Assembly: GCA_016218715.1 (NCBI GenBank)
Contig: JACRDG010000083.1
Coordinates: 20,483-84,482, forward strand
From: Desulfomonile tiedjei
GTDB taxonomy: Bacteria > Desulfobacterota > Desulfomonilia > Desulfomonilales > Desulfomonilaceae
Length of the DNA stretch: 64,000 nucleotides
Direction of reading: 5' to 3'
The notes beneath the pieces were generated by a model. That model saw only the letters and a program-made list of their open reading frames with translations. It had not been told where the DNA came from and searched no databases. The number at the start of each line of letters is the position of its first letter. Position 1 is the stretch's first letter. The translations under genes and the position numbers were made by a program. This document shows positions 15,344-27,056 of this stretch, piece after piece.

Positions 15344-18304
15344 TCATGTGCTGTGCACCTCGCTTGTTGCCTTCGGTGCAAATCCGCGCCTGAGCGTGTT
15401 TTCGCTAATGCTCTTTGCGTGCAGGAACTGCAGCAGATAGTCTGGGCCGCCGGCCTTGGAGCCCACGCCGGACATGCCGAAGCCGCCGAACGGCTGCCGT
15501 CCGACCAGCGCTCCGGTGATCTTGCGGTTGATGTACAGGTTGCCGACGCGAAACTCGCGTTCCGCCTTGCGGATATTCGCGGGGCTGCGGGAAAAGATCC
15601 CGCCGGTGAGCGCGTACCGCGTGCTGTTCGCGATATCCAGCGCCATGTCGATGTCGTCCGCTCGCAAGACCGCGAGCACCGGACCGAATATCTCCTCCTG
15701 AGCGATCGGCGACGACGGGTCCACATCGACGAAGACGGCCGGGCCGACGTAGTAACCCTCGCCATCGACGTGCCGCACGAGCAGAGGCTTGCCGTATTGC
15801 TCGGCCTGTTGGATGTAATCGAGGATCTTCTTTCGTGCCGCTTCGCTCACGACCGGCCCCATGAGGTTCTCGGGGTCTTCCGGCGGACCGATGCTGACGC
15901 TCTCCATGGCCTGTTTGAGGCGCGTGCAGAATTCGTCGTACATCTCGCCCACGACGATCGCGCGCGAGCACGCGGAGCACTTCTGCCCCTGGAATCCCAG
16001 CGCGGATTCCACCACACCCTTGATCGCGGCGTCCAGGTCAGCGGTGTCGTCAACGATAATGGCGTTCTTGCCGCCCATTTCCGCAATGACCTTCTTGACG
16101 TTGCGCTGCCTGGCGACCGTTTCTCCCGCGAACTTCACGATGCGCAGTCCCACATCCTTGGAACCGGTGAACGCGACGAAATCGACCTGCGGGTGCGACA
16201 CCAGGTAATCGCCGACCTCGTCCCCGGAGCCGGAGAGGAATTGGAGCACGCCGTGCGGCAGACCGGCACGTCTGAACGCCTCGAACAGCTTCCAGCCCAG
16301 CACCGGTGACAGGCTGGACGGCTTGAAGATCACGCAGTTCCCCGTCACCAGAGCCGCTGAGACCATTCCCGTCGGTATGGCCAGGGGGAAGTTCCACGGC
16401 GAAACGACCACACCGACTCCGCGCGGCTCGTACAGGTACGCGTTCTCTTCTCCGGGATAGGCCCCGAGCAGCCTTGGCGCGCCGATCCCGATCATTTCGC
16501 GGCCGTAGTATTCGAGAAAGTCGATTGCTTCAGCCACGTCCGCATCGGCTTCATTCCAGGTCTTCCCCACCTCGAAGACTTCCAGCGCTACGAGATCGAA
16601 TCTCCCGGTTCTCATATGCTCGGCAGCCCTGAAGAGGTACTCGGCCCGCTCTGCAGGCGCGGTCTTTCTCCATTCCAGCCACACCCGGTTCGCCTCTGCC
16701 ACGGCTCGTTCCGCATGCTTCACCGCTGCCGCGGAGACCCTGCCGACGATCTCGCCGGGTCGCGCGGGATTGCGCGAGCGGATTTCTTTGTCGGTGCGCA
16801 CTTCGTCGCGTCCGATGACGAGCGGGTACGTTGCATCGAACTGCTTCCCGACACGCTTGAGCGCGTCGAGCATGCTCTTCCGGTTCTGCTCTTTGGAGAA
16901 GTCGGTGAGCGGCTCGTTTGCAAAGGAATTGCCCTGAGACTCTTCCGGTTCGGCCGCGGCCGGGGGCACCGGGCGCCGGGTCAGCTCATCGGGCGGGGTA
17001 CCTTCGGAGAAGGATTTGCGGAGGAAAGATTCGTTGGAGGTATTCTCCAGGAGCCGGCGAATCAGGTACGCCATGCCGGGGATAAGTTCGCCAATCGGGG
17101 TATATACCCGGACGCGGAACCCCATCTTGCGCAATGCGGTCCGTATGGGCTCGGCCATTCCGTAGATTACCTGGAATTCGATTGCCTCTTTCGGGAGCTT
17201 CAGGGAATCGGCCACGGCAATAGCATGACTGATGCTGCGCACATTGTGGGTGGCGATGGCAGGCCTTACGTATTCGGTGTTTTCCAGGAGGATCGCTGCA
17301 AGCTCCTCGAACTGGAGGTCGGTCCGGGCTTTGTCCACGAGCACCGGGATCGGCCACCCGAGTTGGCGGGCGATGACGGTCTCATAATCCCAGTACGCGC
17401 CTTTGGTCAGGCGTACACCAATGCGTCGCCGGTGTTTCTTCGCCCATGCGATGAGATGGAGGAGGTCGTCTTTGGTGTCTGTCAGATAGGCCTGGAGCGC
17501 TATGCCGCCAAACGGGAAATCCGCGAACTCCTCGAGGACTGCCAGGAAAATGGCGAGCGTAAGGTCTTTGAAGTAATAACTCTCCATGTCGAAGGTGACG
17601 GATGCTCCGAGGTCCTGCACCGCGTGCAGCACAGGCCTGACACCCGCTCTCGTAGCGTCCACCGATCCTTCCCAGTTGGCCGGGTCGAGCCGCGGATTGA
17701 ACGAAGATACCTTGAGCGACACGTCCACTCGAGGGAGCGATCCGTGCCGGTCGCGATCCAAAATCGAGGCGTCCTGCCAGCTTCGAGCCCTGGGAACCAA
17801 CAGCCGGAGCAGATCGAGATACCGCTCGGTATAAGCCGCTGCTTCCGCGTCGCTGAGCACTTCTTCCCCGAGCAGATCCACGCTTATCGCGAGCCCTTCC
17901 TCGCGGAGCCCTTCCAACGCGGGGAGCGCGTCTTCCGGGTCGGACCCCGCTATGAACTGCCGGGCCATGGCGGTGACGTTTTTCCTGATCAGCTTGCCTG
18001 CGATGCGTGGAATAAGACCCGTTCGCGAGAGCAGACCGATGCCGCGCAGGACCGGGGTGCTCCGGAGGTCCCGGAAATATTCATTGAGCACCCGCATCAC
18101 CAGGTCGTCGGTCCTGAGACACGGCAGCACGTCCACGAACCGGAAGAGCTGGACCTTGACCTGCTCGTCCTTCATGGCCCATTCCATCATCTTGCCGGTC
18201 CAACGTTGTCTATCGAAGAGGGAAGGGACTTCTTCGCCTACCAGTGAGAAGATCTCGCGGCCGGTCCTCCTGATTCGTTCTTCCAAATCCGGATACGAAC
18301 TCAT
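15344..18304 (-). CDS. putA: Bifunctional proline dehydrogenase / L-glutamate gamma-semialdehyde dehydrogenase
   Basis: A 986-residue enzyme oxidising proline to glutamate in two steps with substrate channelling. The N-terminal half is the FAD-dependent PRODH barrel (for example FNPRLDPANWEGS, RLTKGAYWDYE); the C-terminal half is an aldehyde dehydrogenase with EMGGKNAIIVDDTADL and the nucleophile in FQGQKCSACSRA (C776). There is no N-terminal ribbon-helix-helix DNA-binding domain, so it belongs to the shorter, non-regulatory PutA class. ATG is preceded by GTGAGG. It appears monocistronic. Confidence 0.97.
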   Translation of the reverse strand: MSSYPDLEERIRRTGREIFSLVGEEVPSLFDRQRWTGKMMEWAMKDEQVKVQLFRFVDVLPCLRTDDLVMRVLNEYFRDLRSTPVLRGIGLLSRTGLIPRIAGKLIRKNVTAMARQFIAGSDPEDALPALEGLREEGLAISVDLLGEEVLSDAEAAAYTERYLDLLRLLVPRARSWQDASILDRDRHGSLPRVDVSLKVSSFNPRLDPANWEGSVDATRAGVRPVLHAVQDLGASVTFDMESYYFKDLTLAIFLAVLEEFADFPFGGIALQAYLTDTKDDLLHLIAWAKKHRRRIGVRLTKGAYWDYETVIARQLGWPIPVLVDKARTDLQFEELAAILLENTEYVRPAIATHNVRSISHAIAVADSLKLPKEAIEFQVIYGMAEPIRTALRKMGFRVRVYTPIGELIPGMAYLIRRLLENTSNESFLRKSFSEGTPPDELTRRPVPPAAAEPEESQGNSFANEPLTDFSKEQNRKSMLDALKRVGKQFDATYPLVIGRDEVRTDKEIRSRNPARPGEIVGRVSAAAVKHAERAVAEANRVWLEWRKTAPAERAEYLFRAAEHMRTGRFDLVALEVFEVGKTWNEADADVAEAIDFLEYYGREMIGIGAPRLLGAYPGEENAYLYEPRGVGVVVSPWNFPLAIPTGMVSAALVTGNCVIFKPSSLSPVLGWKLFEAFRRAGLPHGVLQFLSGSGDEVGDYLVSHPQVDFVAFTGSKDVGLRIVKFAGETVARQRNVKKVIAEMGGKNAIIVDDTADLDAAIKGVVESALGFQGQKCSACSRAIVVGEMYDEFCTRLKQAMESVSIGPPEDPENLMGPVVSEAARKKILDYIQQAEQYGKPLLVRHVDGEGYYVGPAVFVDVDPSSPIAQEEIFGPVLAVLRADDIDMALDIANSTRYALTGGIFSRSPANIRKAEREFRVGNLYINRKITGALVGRQPFGGFGMSGVGSKAGGPDYLLQFLHAKSISENTLRRGFAPKATSEVHST

Positions 18305-18643
18305 AGATTATGCCTCACGCTTAGTACACACGACTGCAAGCCTCAATCCGGTTTAATATAGCCATAGTTTAGTGGTTCAGGCACTGGTCCGCAACAGAGC
18401 AGACTATACAAGTTCGCTCTCCCCTGCCCACTGCCATGGTCGTGCTTTTGTCCTCACCACTTTGAGTTCTCGAACGAGAAAGCTGGAAACTACCACCCGA
18501 TCTTACCACCGGGGGAGAGGGAAATCACCGGCAAGATGCCGGCGCCACTGAGAGTCCCCATGTTCCGGTGGGAGAGATACAGTGTGAGCGCTGGCCAAGT
18601 GCATCGTCTGAGCGCGAAATCGTAGCAGACTCATGTGGAAGGG
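18305..18643. other. Intergenic stretch with a short R1 repeat core
   Basis: About 340 bp between putA and the GT-C-like gene. It contains the R1 core (18528-18550, CCGGCAAGATGCCGGCGCCA) and presumably the putA promoter. No credible gene is seen. Confidence 0.5.
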
Positions 18644-20437
18644 TCAGTCGAGGGACAAGGGCTTCAGCCCCGGTGGTCGTGGGAGCGGAGGCAGAATGAG
18701 CTGCCGATTGGACTGTATGGAAGGTACCGCGTCCCACTGGATCGCGGCGACTCCGTCCCGCGCGGCGAGGCCATCCAGGAGAACCAAACGATCGTGGTCG
18801 CGCTTCAGGATCAACAGCGTGTCCAAGGGAATCGGCGGTCGCACGAGGCTCCCTCGAGCGACCATGCCTCGCGAGGATACGAGCGCGCGCCGGCCCTCGC
18901 TGTTATCGCTGTCCTTTGCATCGAGGTAGAGAAAGTACGCATAGAGGTCCCTGTTCCCGTACAGCATGCGGACAAATTCGACCAGTCCGTCCACCCCCTG
19001 AAAGATCACGGCCACGGGAGTTCCGTTGCGGTAGAGGTACGACTGCAGGTCCAGGAGGAGAAACGTGGTCCCTGGCTTTGCGTTGGGCACCTGTTCCCGT
19101 AGGCTCGCGGAGAGCTTTCGCCTCTTCTCCGCGGCTGCCTGCCAGTTCAACCGCAGGTCTGCCAGGAACACAGCCATGACCATCAGGAGGCAGACCGCGA
19201 CCGTCCGGCCGATCAGCCGAATTTTCGGCGATTGGCCGGTCGAGAAGACCAGCCCCAGCAGAATGGCCACTCCGAATGTGGCTGACGAGTAGATCCGGCT
19301 CTGGCTGGTGAATCCAATGGTGGAACTGTACCCGGCCAAAAGGTACGGACACATCCCCAGCGCCACGGTCGCCACGCCAAGTGCCCCGATGTAGAGCCAG
19401 GTATCTCCGTCAAGTGTCCTCCCCTGTCCGGTCGCGGAGTCTCCCTCGGCGGAGCGCAGCAGCAAGCCCGCTGCAAGCAGCCCCACGATGCTCCCCCAGA
19501 CCCACGATCCCCCATCGACGGAGAGTCTGGTCAGCGGCGCGACGGTGTATATCAACAGGTGAGAGACGTAGGACCAGATGAGCTGCGCGGACGGTATTAA
19601 GGAAGCGTGCCGCACCGCTCCACCGGAAAAGACGAGAAATCTTGCCGCCACGAAGATCGCGAAAGCCACGCAGATGCCGACCGACATCCGAGTCAGGAAC
19701 GAGCGGTCAGACATGACGTTCGGGCCCCGAAGGTGGATCGGCCAAACGAAGAACGGCACCGCGAATATCAGGAACGCGGCGGTCTCGTACGTGAACGTGG
19801 ACAACCAATAGCAGAGAACTGCCGCGGCTAATCTCACCAAACGTTGCGGGGCGACGGCCCAGCGCTGGAAAGCGAGTACCGAGAGCCAGAACAGCAGCAG
19901 GGAAACCCGCGAGTTGTCCGTGTGGAACATGTAAATCAGGTTTGAGGAAGGAGTCAGCACGAAGGCAAAGAGCGTGCTCAGCACCGCCAGCGACGTTCGA
20001 CCCGGAAACGCGCGCTGCAAACACGCGCCCATGATCAGACAAGACCCCGCGGATAGGAGAAGTGCGGTAAGCGTATAGTACACGCGGGTCAGTCCGAACA
20101 ACTCGAAGCTCAGCACCGTGTACAGGCCTTCTATGGGACGCTGTGACGCCTTGGCGTATTCCCACACCGACTGAGGAAACCCGTACCAGTACGGCCAGGA
20201 AAACTGCCACCAGTCATCCCCCTGAAAGCCTATGTTCCCGATCAGGAAGGCGAGCCAGACACAGAGCACGATCAAGACCGCGGTCATAAAGGGGAGGAGC
20301 CCTGTGTCTCCGGATTTGTCAGCCAAACGCAACTCCATTAAGGGTTCCAACGGGGCCTCTCGCGTCCGGCCCAATTTTCTCAGCTCGCGATAATGGAAGA
20401 TTTGCCTTCGCGTGTCAAATATGGCTCTTCCCGGCAT
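18644..20437 (-). CDS. Multi-pass membrane protein, GT-C glycosyltransferase-like
   Basis: A 597-residue protein with a short basic N-terminus, 10-12 hydrophobic helices and a soluble C-terminal domain. Just after the first helix lies GFQGDDWWQFSWPYW, an acidic pair in the first external loop, the hallmark position of GT-C enzymes that use lipid-linked sugars. The architecture matches bacterial membrane glycosyltransferases or O-antigen/arabinosyl-type proteins of unknown substrate. Start choice is uncertain: ATG at 20437 and ATG at 20338 are both possible and neither has a strong ribosome binding site. No neighbouring polysaccharide genes are present. Confidence 0.65.
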   Translation of the reverse strand: MPGRAIFDTRRQIFHYRELRKLGRTREAPLEPLMELRLADKSGDTGLLPFMTAVLIVLCVWLAFLIGNIGFQGDDWWQFSWPYWYGFPQSVWEYAKASQRPIEGLYTVLSFELFGLTRVYYTLTALLLSAGSCLIMGACLQRAFPGRTSLAVLSTLFAFVLTPSSNLIYMFHTDNSRVSLLLFWLSVLAFQRWAVAPQRLVRLAAAVLCYWLSTFTYETAAFLIFAVPFFVWPIHLRGPNVMSDRSFLTRMSVGICVAFAIFVAARFLVFSGGAVRHASLIPSAQLIWSYVSHLLIYTVAPLTRLSVDGGSWVWGSIVGLLAAGLLLRSAEGDSATGQGRTLDGDTWLYIGALGVATVALGMCPYLLAGYSSTIGFTSQSRIYSSATFGVAILLGLVFSTGQSPKIRLIGRTVAVCLLMVMAVFLADLRLNWQAAAEKRRKLSASLREQVPNAKPGTTFLLLDLQSYLYRNGTPVAVIFQGVDGLVEFVRMLYGNRDLYAYFLYLDAKDSDNSEGRRALVSSRGMVARGSLVRPPIPLDTLLILKRDHDRLVLLDGLAARDGVAAIQWDAVPSIQSNRQLILPPLPRPPGLKPLSLD

Positions 20438-20610
20438 AGGCGTTAGAGAAGGCGGGATCGTTTACCATGGGGAACAAGCTCAACAGCGGGATGGCCGCGA
20501 TACTCTCAGGGCAGGAGTCATCATTGAGGCGTTGTCGGGGGTTTCTTCTTGGGGTACCCGCGAAGCGCGTCCCGCCGAGAAGACCCCCGGGTTCTTGGTT
20601 CTGGTGCTGA

Positions 20611-21069
20611 TCATCCGTAGGATGGGGTGACCTCCTTAAGGCTCCCCTCCGAGAGAAAGGCCTCATAGTTGTTGATCAGTCTCTGCACGACGATTCCTGC
20701 CAAGCGCTTGAAAAATAACATGCCGCTTGCCGCGTCATTCTCAAAGACTTTGGCCAGCTTTTCGTTCTCGATCTTTGTGATCTTGCTCGGGGCTACGCAC
20801 TCCGCGGTAGCGACGTACGCAGGGCGATCCACGAGGCCGGTCCATCCGAAGGCCTCGCCTGGACTGTTAACCGTGTAAGTGATCTCCGCCTTGGTTCCAA
20901 TGAACAGCCGTACCCGTCCCTCCCCGAGGATGTAGAAATGCTTTGCCGGAGCACCTGCTTGGAAAACGAATGTGCCCGGCTCGCAGGACTCTTCTATCAT
21001 GATCTTGGAGATCTCGTTCATTATCTCCGGGCTTAGACCCTTGAACAACTCAGCTTTTTGTATAATCAT
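20611..21069 (-). CDS. Cyclic-nucleotide-binding (CRP-fold) domain protein
   Basis: A 152-residue stand-alone cNMP-binding domain: LFKGLSPEIMNEIS, PGTFVFQAGAPAKHFYILGEG, then NSPGEAFGWTGLVDRPAYVATA, with the phosphate-binding cassette in GEAFGWTGLV. There is no DNA-binding domain, so it is a small cytoplasmic sensor or effector subunit. ATG at 21069 follows GGAGGATCCC; the longer frame is untranslated leader. It is the last gene of an apparent operon after the MFS and ChrB-like genes. A class III cyclase is encoded at 44.9 kb, but a link is only inference. Confidence 0.88.
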   Translation of the reverse strand: MIIQKAELFKGLSPEIMNEISKIMIEESCEPGTFVFQAGAPAKHFYILGEGRVRLFIGTKAEITYTVNSPGEAFGWTGLVDRPAYVATAECVAPSKITKIENEKLAKVFENDAASGMLFFKRLAGIVVQRLINNYEAFLSEGSLKEVTPSYG

Positions 21070-21144
21070 GGGATCCTCCTCTCTCTTGAACGCTGTGCGC
21101 ACGATCGGGTTGATCCGACAGATTTCCATCCGCCCTCTCACAAC

Positions 21145-21708
21145 TCAAATGGTTTTCTCGCCGCGTTTCCTCCTTTCTTGGTCTTTGCCCTGGCTGTGTT
21201 CGTACACCCGGAGGGCGAAATCCTGGAACAGGGCTTCGCAAGCCTTTACTTTTTCAACGGCCTGCTTGTGAAGGGGGGCCTCAACAATATCCCGCTTCTC
21301 TACCTTCTTCAGCCACAGCTTCAGCTTCTCCAGCTCCTCTTCATTCTCCTCCACTTCCGCAAAGATGAAATTCTGTCTGCTTGTCTCGAACCGGATTTCT
21401 TTGGCGTAGTCCTTGCACTTTTCGATAATCTCCCCGTATTCCTCATCCCTTGATTCTATGAAGGCCTTTCTGATCCGGTCTTCGTGGTCCTTATTCAGGA
21501 CCTTCCCTTCGATCAGAATCGCCTGACCTTTCCATCCTTCGATGTCCTCAATGAGCTTGCGGATCTCGGCAAGCCGTTCGGTTGAATGAGGCAGGACCCA
21601 AAGGGACTGATAGTTCACTGCTCCCAGCTTCCTGAGCTGCCTCCAGACCGACACCCGCGCACGCGAAGGCCGTGACGGTAACGTGTAGGAGAAGAACATC
21701 CATTTCAT
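21145..21708 (-). CDS. ChrB N-terminal-domain-like protein
   Basis: A 187-residue protein starting FFSYTLPSRPSRARVSVWRQ followed by LRKLGAVNYQSLWVLP, the pattern of the ChrB N-terminal domain (LVSLPTxxSxxRMRVWRALKxLG). The rest is charged and probably helical (EEVEENEEELEKLKLWLKK type). ChrB proteins control or support chromate resistance, but many homologues lie far from chromate genes. Here it follows an MFS exporter by 58 bp and precedes a cNMP-binding protein, so a regulatory or sensing role in that transporter unit is plausible. Confidence 0.72.
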   Translation of the reverse strand: MKWMFFSYTLPSRPSRARVSVWRQLRKLGAVNYQSLWVLPHSTERLAEIRKLIEDIEGWKGQAILIEGKVLNKDHEDRIRKAFIESRDEEYGEIIEKCKDYAKEIRFETSRQNFIFAEVEENEEELEKLKLWLKKVEKRDIVEAPLHKQAVEKVKACEALFQDFALRVYEHSQGKDQERRKRGEKTI

Positions 21709-21766
21709 GTAACCATTGTTACGTGTCGCGCTATTCCTGTCAACCGCTTATATCAACAAGCTTGAG

Positions 21767-22963
21767 TCAAGGGCGAGACCCTCTCAGTGAGAGTAAAATC
21801 ACCGGAACTGCCACCAGCTGCACTACTACCGAGAAAATCACGAGGCCTGTAACTGAAGCGTCGTACAAGAAGCCCATAAGCGCGCTTCCCAAGAACCATG
21901 CAACTCCGTAGGCCGTGTTGAACAACCCGAAGGCGAATCCGAGCCTGTTTCTCGGAACCATTTCGGCGATGGCAGCCCGAACAATAGATTCCTGGGCTCC
22001 CATTCCCACGCCCCACAGGGCCATTCCCACCAAGGCGGCCTGAAAGCCACCTAAGAACACGAGCGGGGCAAACAAAGAGGAGAGCAGGACCGCCGCAACG
22101 AGGACTGCGATGCCCAGCCGGTCGAAGAGGCGCCCGAAAATAAGCGCAGCGATAGCGTCCACCCCCATGGCCACTGCATAGAAAATCGGTATCCAGTGCT
22201 CCGGAACAGAAGCGACCTTCTTGAAGTGATATGCTACCAGGGGAAAATCCGCAAACCCGGCCGCGACACATCCAATGGCGGCGATATACAGCCAAAACGA
22301 TCGAGGAAACCCCTCGGTTTGCAACTTGACGGCTGCCGATTCGAGGCCGTGAGGCGTCGGAAAGAGCTGGTAGGCTGTGAAGAGGAACGTCAGAGCCAAG
22401 AGAGCCGGAATGAGCAGCAAGGCGAAACCGGCTTGATAGCCGCCTTGTGAAAACATGACCGCGGCCAACACAAGCGGACCGACGACCGCGCCGATCTGGT
22501 CCAAGGCTTCGTGAAGACCGAAGCCCCATCCACGGCCGATGGAATCGGAAGCACACGCCAGCATCACATCACGGGCGGGTGTCCTTATGGCCTTCCCCAT
22601 CCGCTCCGCGATCATAAACATGGCCGCAATTTCCCAGCGTCCTGCCAGCGCCAGGAGAGGGACGGCCAGTAGGTTCATCCCGTACCCGAAGAAGACGATA
22701 GTCCAGTATTTCTGCGTCCTGTCCGCGAAGTACCCGGAGGCAAGCCGCAGAGAGTACCCGATCAACTCTCCCAAGCCAGCCACCAATCCCACGACGGTTC
22801 CGCTTGCCCCAAGGGTTGCCAGGAATGGTCCAGTGACGCTTCGAGCCCCTTCGTAGGTCAAGTCGGAGAATAATGAGACCACGCCGATCAAGATCACAAA
22901 CTTCGTGGCTGTCGGCGCGGCAATGTCACAAGATTCTCTTATGAGGTGCAATTGGCTTTTCAT
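21767..22963 (-). CDS. MFS transporter
   Basis: A 398-residue major facilitator with 12 predicted helices. The loop between helices 2 and 3 reads SGYFADRTQKYW, the MFS signature A position, and the start (VSLFSDLTYEGARSVTGPFL) is typical of a subfamily often annotated as multidrug or unknown efflux. ATG at 22963 lies 11 nt after GGGGAG; the in-frame extension upstream is basic leader sequence and was excluded. The promoter lies about 90 bp upstream and is flanked by two matching palindromes, so expression is probably repressed until an inducer is present. Substrate unknown. Confidence 0.88.
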   Translation of the reverse strand: MKSQLHLIRESCDIAAPTATKFVILIGVVSLFSDLTYEGARSVTGPFLATLGASGTVVGLVAGLGELIGYSLRLASGYFADRTQKYWTIVFFGYGMNLLAVPLLALAGRWEIAAMFMIAERMGKAIRTPARDVMLACASDSIGRGWGFGLHEALDQIGAVVGPLVLAAVMFSQGGYQAGFALLLIPALLALTFLFTAYQLFPTPHGLESAAVKLQTEGFPRSFWLYIAAIGCVAAGFADFPLVAYHFKKVASVPEHWIPIFYAVAMGVDAIAALIFGRLFDRLGIAVLVAAVLLSSLFAPLVFLGGFQAALVGMALWGVGMGAQESIVRAAIAEMVPRNRLGFAFGLFNTAYGVAWFLGSALMGFLYDASVTGLVIFSVVVQLVAVPVILLSLRGSRP

Positions 22964-23038
22964 GAGTCTGTTCTCCCCATGCCGCCGATGCCGATGGCGT
23001 GTACGGCCATAGCCGAATGCCCTGCGGCGTGCGATCTT

Positions 23039-23097
23039 GTAACCTAGGTTACTTACAACAATTGCTAAAGTCAACTAATTATTGTAACCTTAGTTAC
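23039..23097 (-). promoter_or_regulatory. Promoter with two palindromic operators before the MFS operon
   Basis: On the minus strand TTGACT (23074-23069) and TAACCT (23051-23046) are 17 nt apart. GTAACCTAGGTTAC (23039-23052) covers the -10 box, and the near-identical GTAACTAAGGTTAC (minus-strand reading of 23084-23097) sits just upstream of the -35. Centres are 45 bp apart, about four helical turns, as expected for cooperative binding of a dimeric repressor. Confidence 0.7.
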
Positions 23098-23236
23098 ATC
23101 AATTTGCTCGCAGGCGGATTGCCGTGATGCGCAGCGCTCCTGACACTCCCTTCAGTCGCCTGAGACAACGGCTCGGTGCTGTACCGTTTCCTCTCCTTTC
23201 TCGGCCCTCGCCAGGTCTCTTCCAGAAAGCCGTCGG

Positions 23237-23656
23237 CTACTTCACAACCAGCACCGTGCACGGAGCCAGTCGCACGAGGTTCTGACAGGTCCCTCCCATG
23301 ATCCGGTCGTACAGTGCGGAATGGCCGAGAAAGCCGACGACGAGCATGTCGTATTGATACTTCTTGATAAATTCGACGATGGTCTTGACTTCGTGGCCGA
23401 TGACCACACGGGACTTCAGCGTCACCCCTTGTGCCTCAGCCATCGCTCGTGCCTGGACGATGGCTGCTCCAAACCTGCTATCTGCCGCTTCTTGCTCCTC
23501 AACTACTTCGCCTATGGTACCGGGAAAGCGCGGCACCTCTTCCACGGATATGGTATGGAGTTCGATCCCTGCGAGCTTTGCCAGCAGCAGGCCCTCCTCG
23601 AGACCTTTGAAAGACCCTTTCGATCCGTCCAGTCCGACGAGTATTTTCTTGAGCAT
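23237..23656 (-). CDS. Universal stress protein (UspA family)
   Basis: A 139-residue cytoplasmic protein with the Usp fold: ILVGLDGSKGSFKGLEEG at the start and the ATP-binding C-terminal motif VVGFLGHSALYDRIMGGT (G-x2-G-x9-G-T/S). ATG follows AAAGGAGG. It is the last gene of the series led by the fluoride riboswitch, 82 bp after the antiporter. Usp genes are among those reported to occur downstream of fluoride riboswitches, which supports a shared stress role. Confidence 0.93.
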   Translation of the reverse strand: MLKKILVGLDGSKGSFKGLEEGLLLAKLAGIELHTISVEEVPRFPGTIGEVVEEQEAADSRFGAAIVQARAMAEAQGVTLKSRVVIGHEVKTIVEFIKKYQYDMLVVGFLGHSALYDRIMGGTCQNLVRLAPCTVLVVK

Positions 23657-23738
23657 CCTGGTTCCTCCTTTCAGAAAAGGGGCCGACGAGAGACGGCCCG
23701 GTCACCTCTCGAGGAAAATCTCCGCGTCGAGCGCGGGC

Positions 23739-24884
23739 TCATTTCTGCCATTCACCGTTCAAGTCCTGGTGCTCCGGCTCAAAGAACCACTGGGCGATGA
23801 GCGTAGGAATCACCGCGCTTCCGATCACCACGGTGACCAGAATGGTGTATTGTTCCTGCGTGATGATCCCCCGGCTGTACCCGAACAAGGCCGAGATACT
23901 GCCAAAGGTCAACCCCGTGCTCATGAGGAGCGTGGTGTACATTCCGATCTTGCGAGAGAAACGGAAAACCGAGGTCAGCGGGTAAACACCGATGAACTTG
24001 GCCGCGACCTTCACGGCGAGCAGCACGAGGATCAGACCGAGACCGGTCCAAATGGCCGGGATAGAGACAATCGTTCCTGCCTTCAGAAAGTAGAAGGGGG
24101 TCAGGAGTGCAAAGGTTGCGGTGCGAAGATGGCGGACCATTTCCCGGTATTTCTGGAAGAGACCTGCCACAATGATGCCCAGGAGGTAAGCCGGCAGAAC
24201 TGCTTCGCTGTTTGCGTGAGTGGCCAGCCATCCCAACCCGAAGAGGATGAAAAAGAGCAGCTTGATTTCTGGCTCACTGACGTGGTTTTTGAAAACCTCG
24301 AAGAACCATCCGGCAAAGCGCGGCGTTATGACGAGGACTACGGTTGTGATCAGAGCAAAAAGAACCAGCCAGATGTTGTAGTTGGCGAACAGGATTCCCA
24401 GGGCCAGCACGGTGCCGAGGTCGGTGACGAAGCACGCGGCCAGGATGATCTTTCCCAATTCCGCCTTGTTCAAACCGGTTTGTACCATGACCGCGTAGAC
24501 AACCGCGACCGATGTGGTTGACAGGGCTATACCGCAAATTTTTGCTGCGTCCGCAGTCCAGTGGGCCACGTAATACGCGTAGGCCATGGCTCCCAGGAAC
24601 GGGAGCAGGAAACTGAGCACGCCGATTCCTATGCTCTCCTTGCCATATTTGCGAAGAATTTCCGGCTCGATTTCAGCCCCGGCCAGGAAGGTCAGGAGAA
24701 TGGCTCCGAACCCGGCAAGAAAACTGATCCACTCGACTTTTGGGTCCAGTCCCAGATAATTACCGCCAATGACACCGACACAAATTTCCACGAGGGCGAC
24801 GGAGATCGCGGTGCGGATCGAGATGACGCTGGCGACGAGCGCCAGTCCGATCCAAACCATCGCCACATACCACGTCTGCTCCAT
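23739..24884 (-). CDS. Cation/proton antiporter (CPA2/Kef-like)
   Basis: A 381-residue membrane protein of 12-13 helices with Na+/H+ exchanger features: FLAGFGAILLTFLAGAEIEP in an early helix, ALSTTSVAVVYAVMVQTG, and AACFVTDLGTVLALGILFAN with the TD pair typical of CPA2 proteins. It has no TrkA-N or other soluble domain. ATG at 24884 follows GGAGG by 6 nt. It lies 119 bp downstream of enolase on the same strand, within the fluoride-riboswitch series. Proton or cation exchange could offset acidification by HF entry, or it could export an ion directly; both are inferences. Confidence 0.9.
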   Translation of the reverse strand: MEQTWYVAMVWIGLALVASVISIRTAISVALVEICVGVIGGNYLGLDPKVEWISFLAGFGAILLTFLAGAEIEPEILRKYGKESIGIGVLSFLLPFLGAMAYAYYVAHWTADAAKICGIALSTTSVAVVYAVMVQTGLNKAELGKIILAACFVTDLGTVLALGILFANYNIWLVLFALITTVVLVITPRFAGWFFEVFKNHVSEPEIKLLFFILFGLGWLATHANSEAVLPAYLLGIIVAGLFQKYREMVRHLRTATFALLTPFYFLKAGTIVSIPAIWTGLGLILVLLAVKVAAKFIGVYPLTSVFRFSRKIGMYTTLLMSTGLTFGSISALFGYSRGIITQEQYTILVTVVIGSAVIPTLIAQWFFEPEHQDLNGEWQK

Positions 24885-25003
24885 ACAAGCCTCCGGTTGC
24901 GAGTTCAATTGAGCCCTGTTTCAGCGGGGACCCGCTAACACTACGATATCCGAAATGTTGCGCAGACGCACCATGAGGAGTTTAGCTCAAGGAGCGTTCG
25001 GTC

Positions 25004-27054
<2,051 letters not shown>

Positions 27055-27056
27055 GG

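Noticed and set aside
16616..18247. A 543-codon plus-strand open frame
   Set aside because: Antisense to putA, which explains the codon periodicity; no domain recognised.
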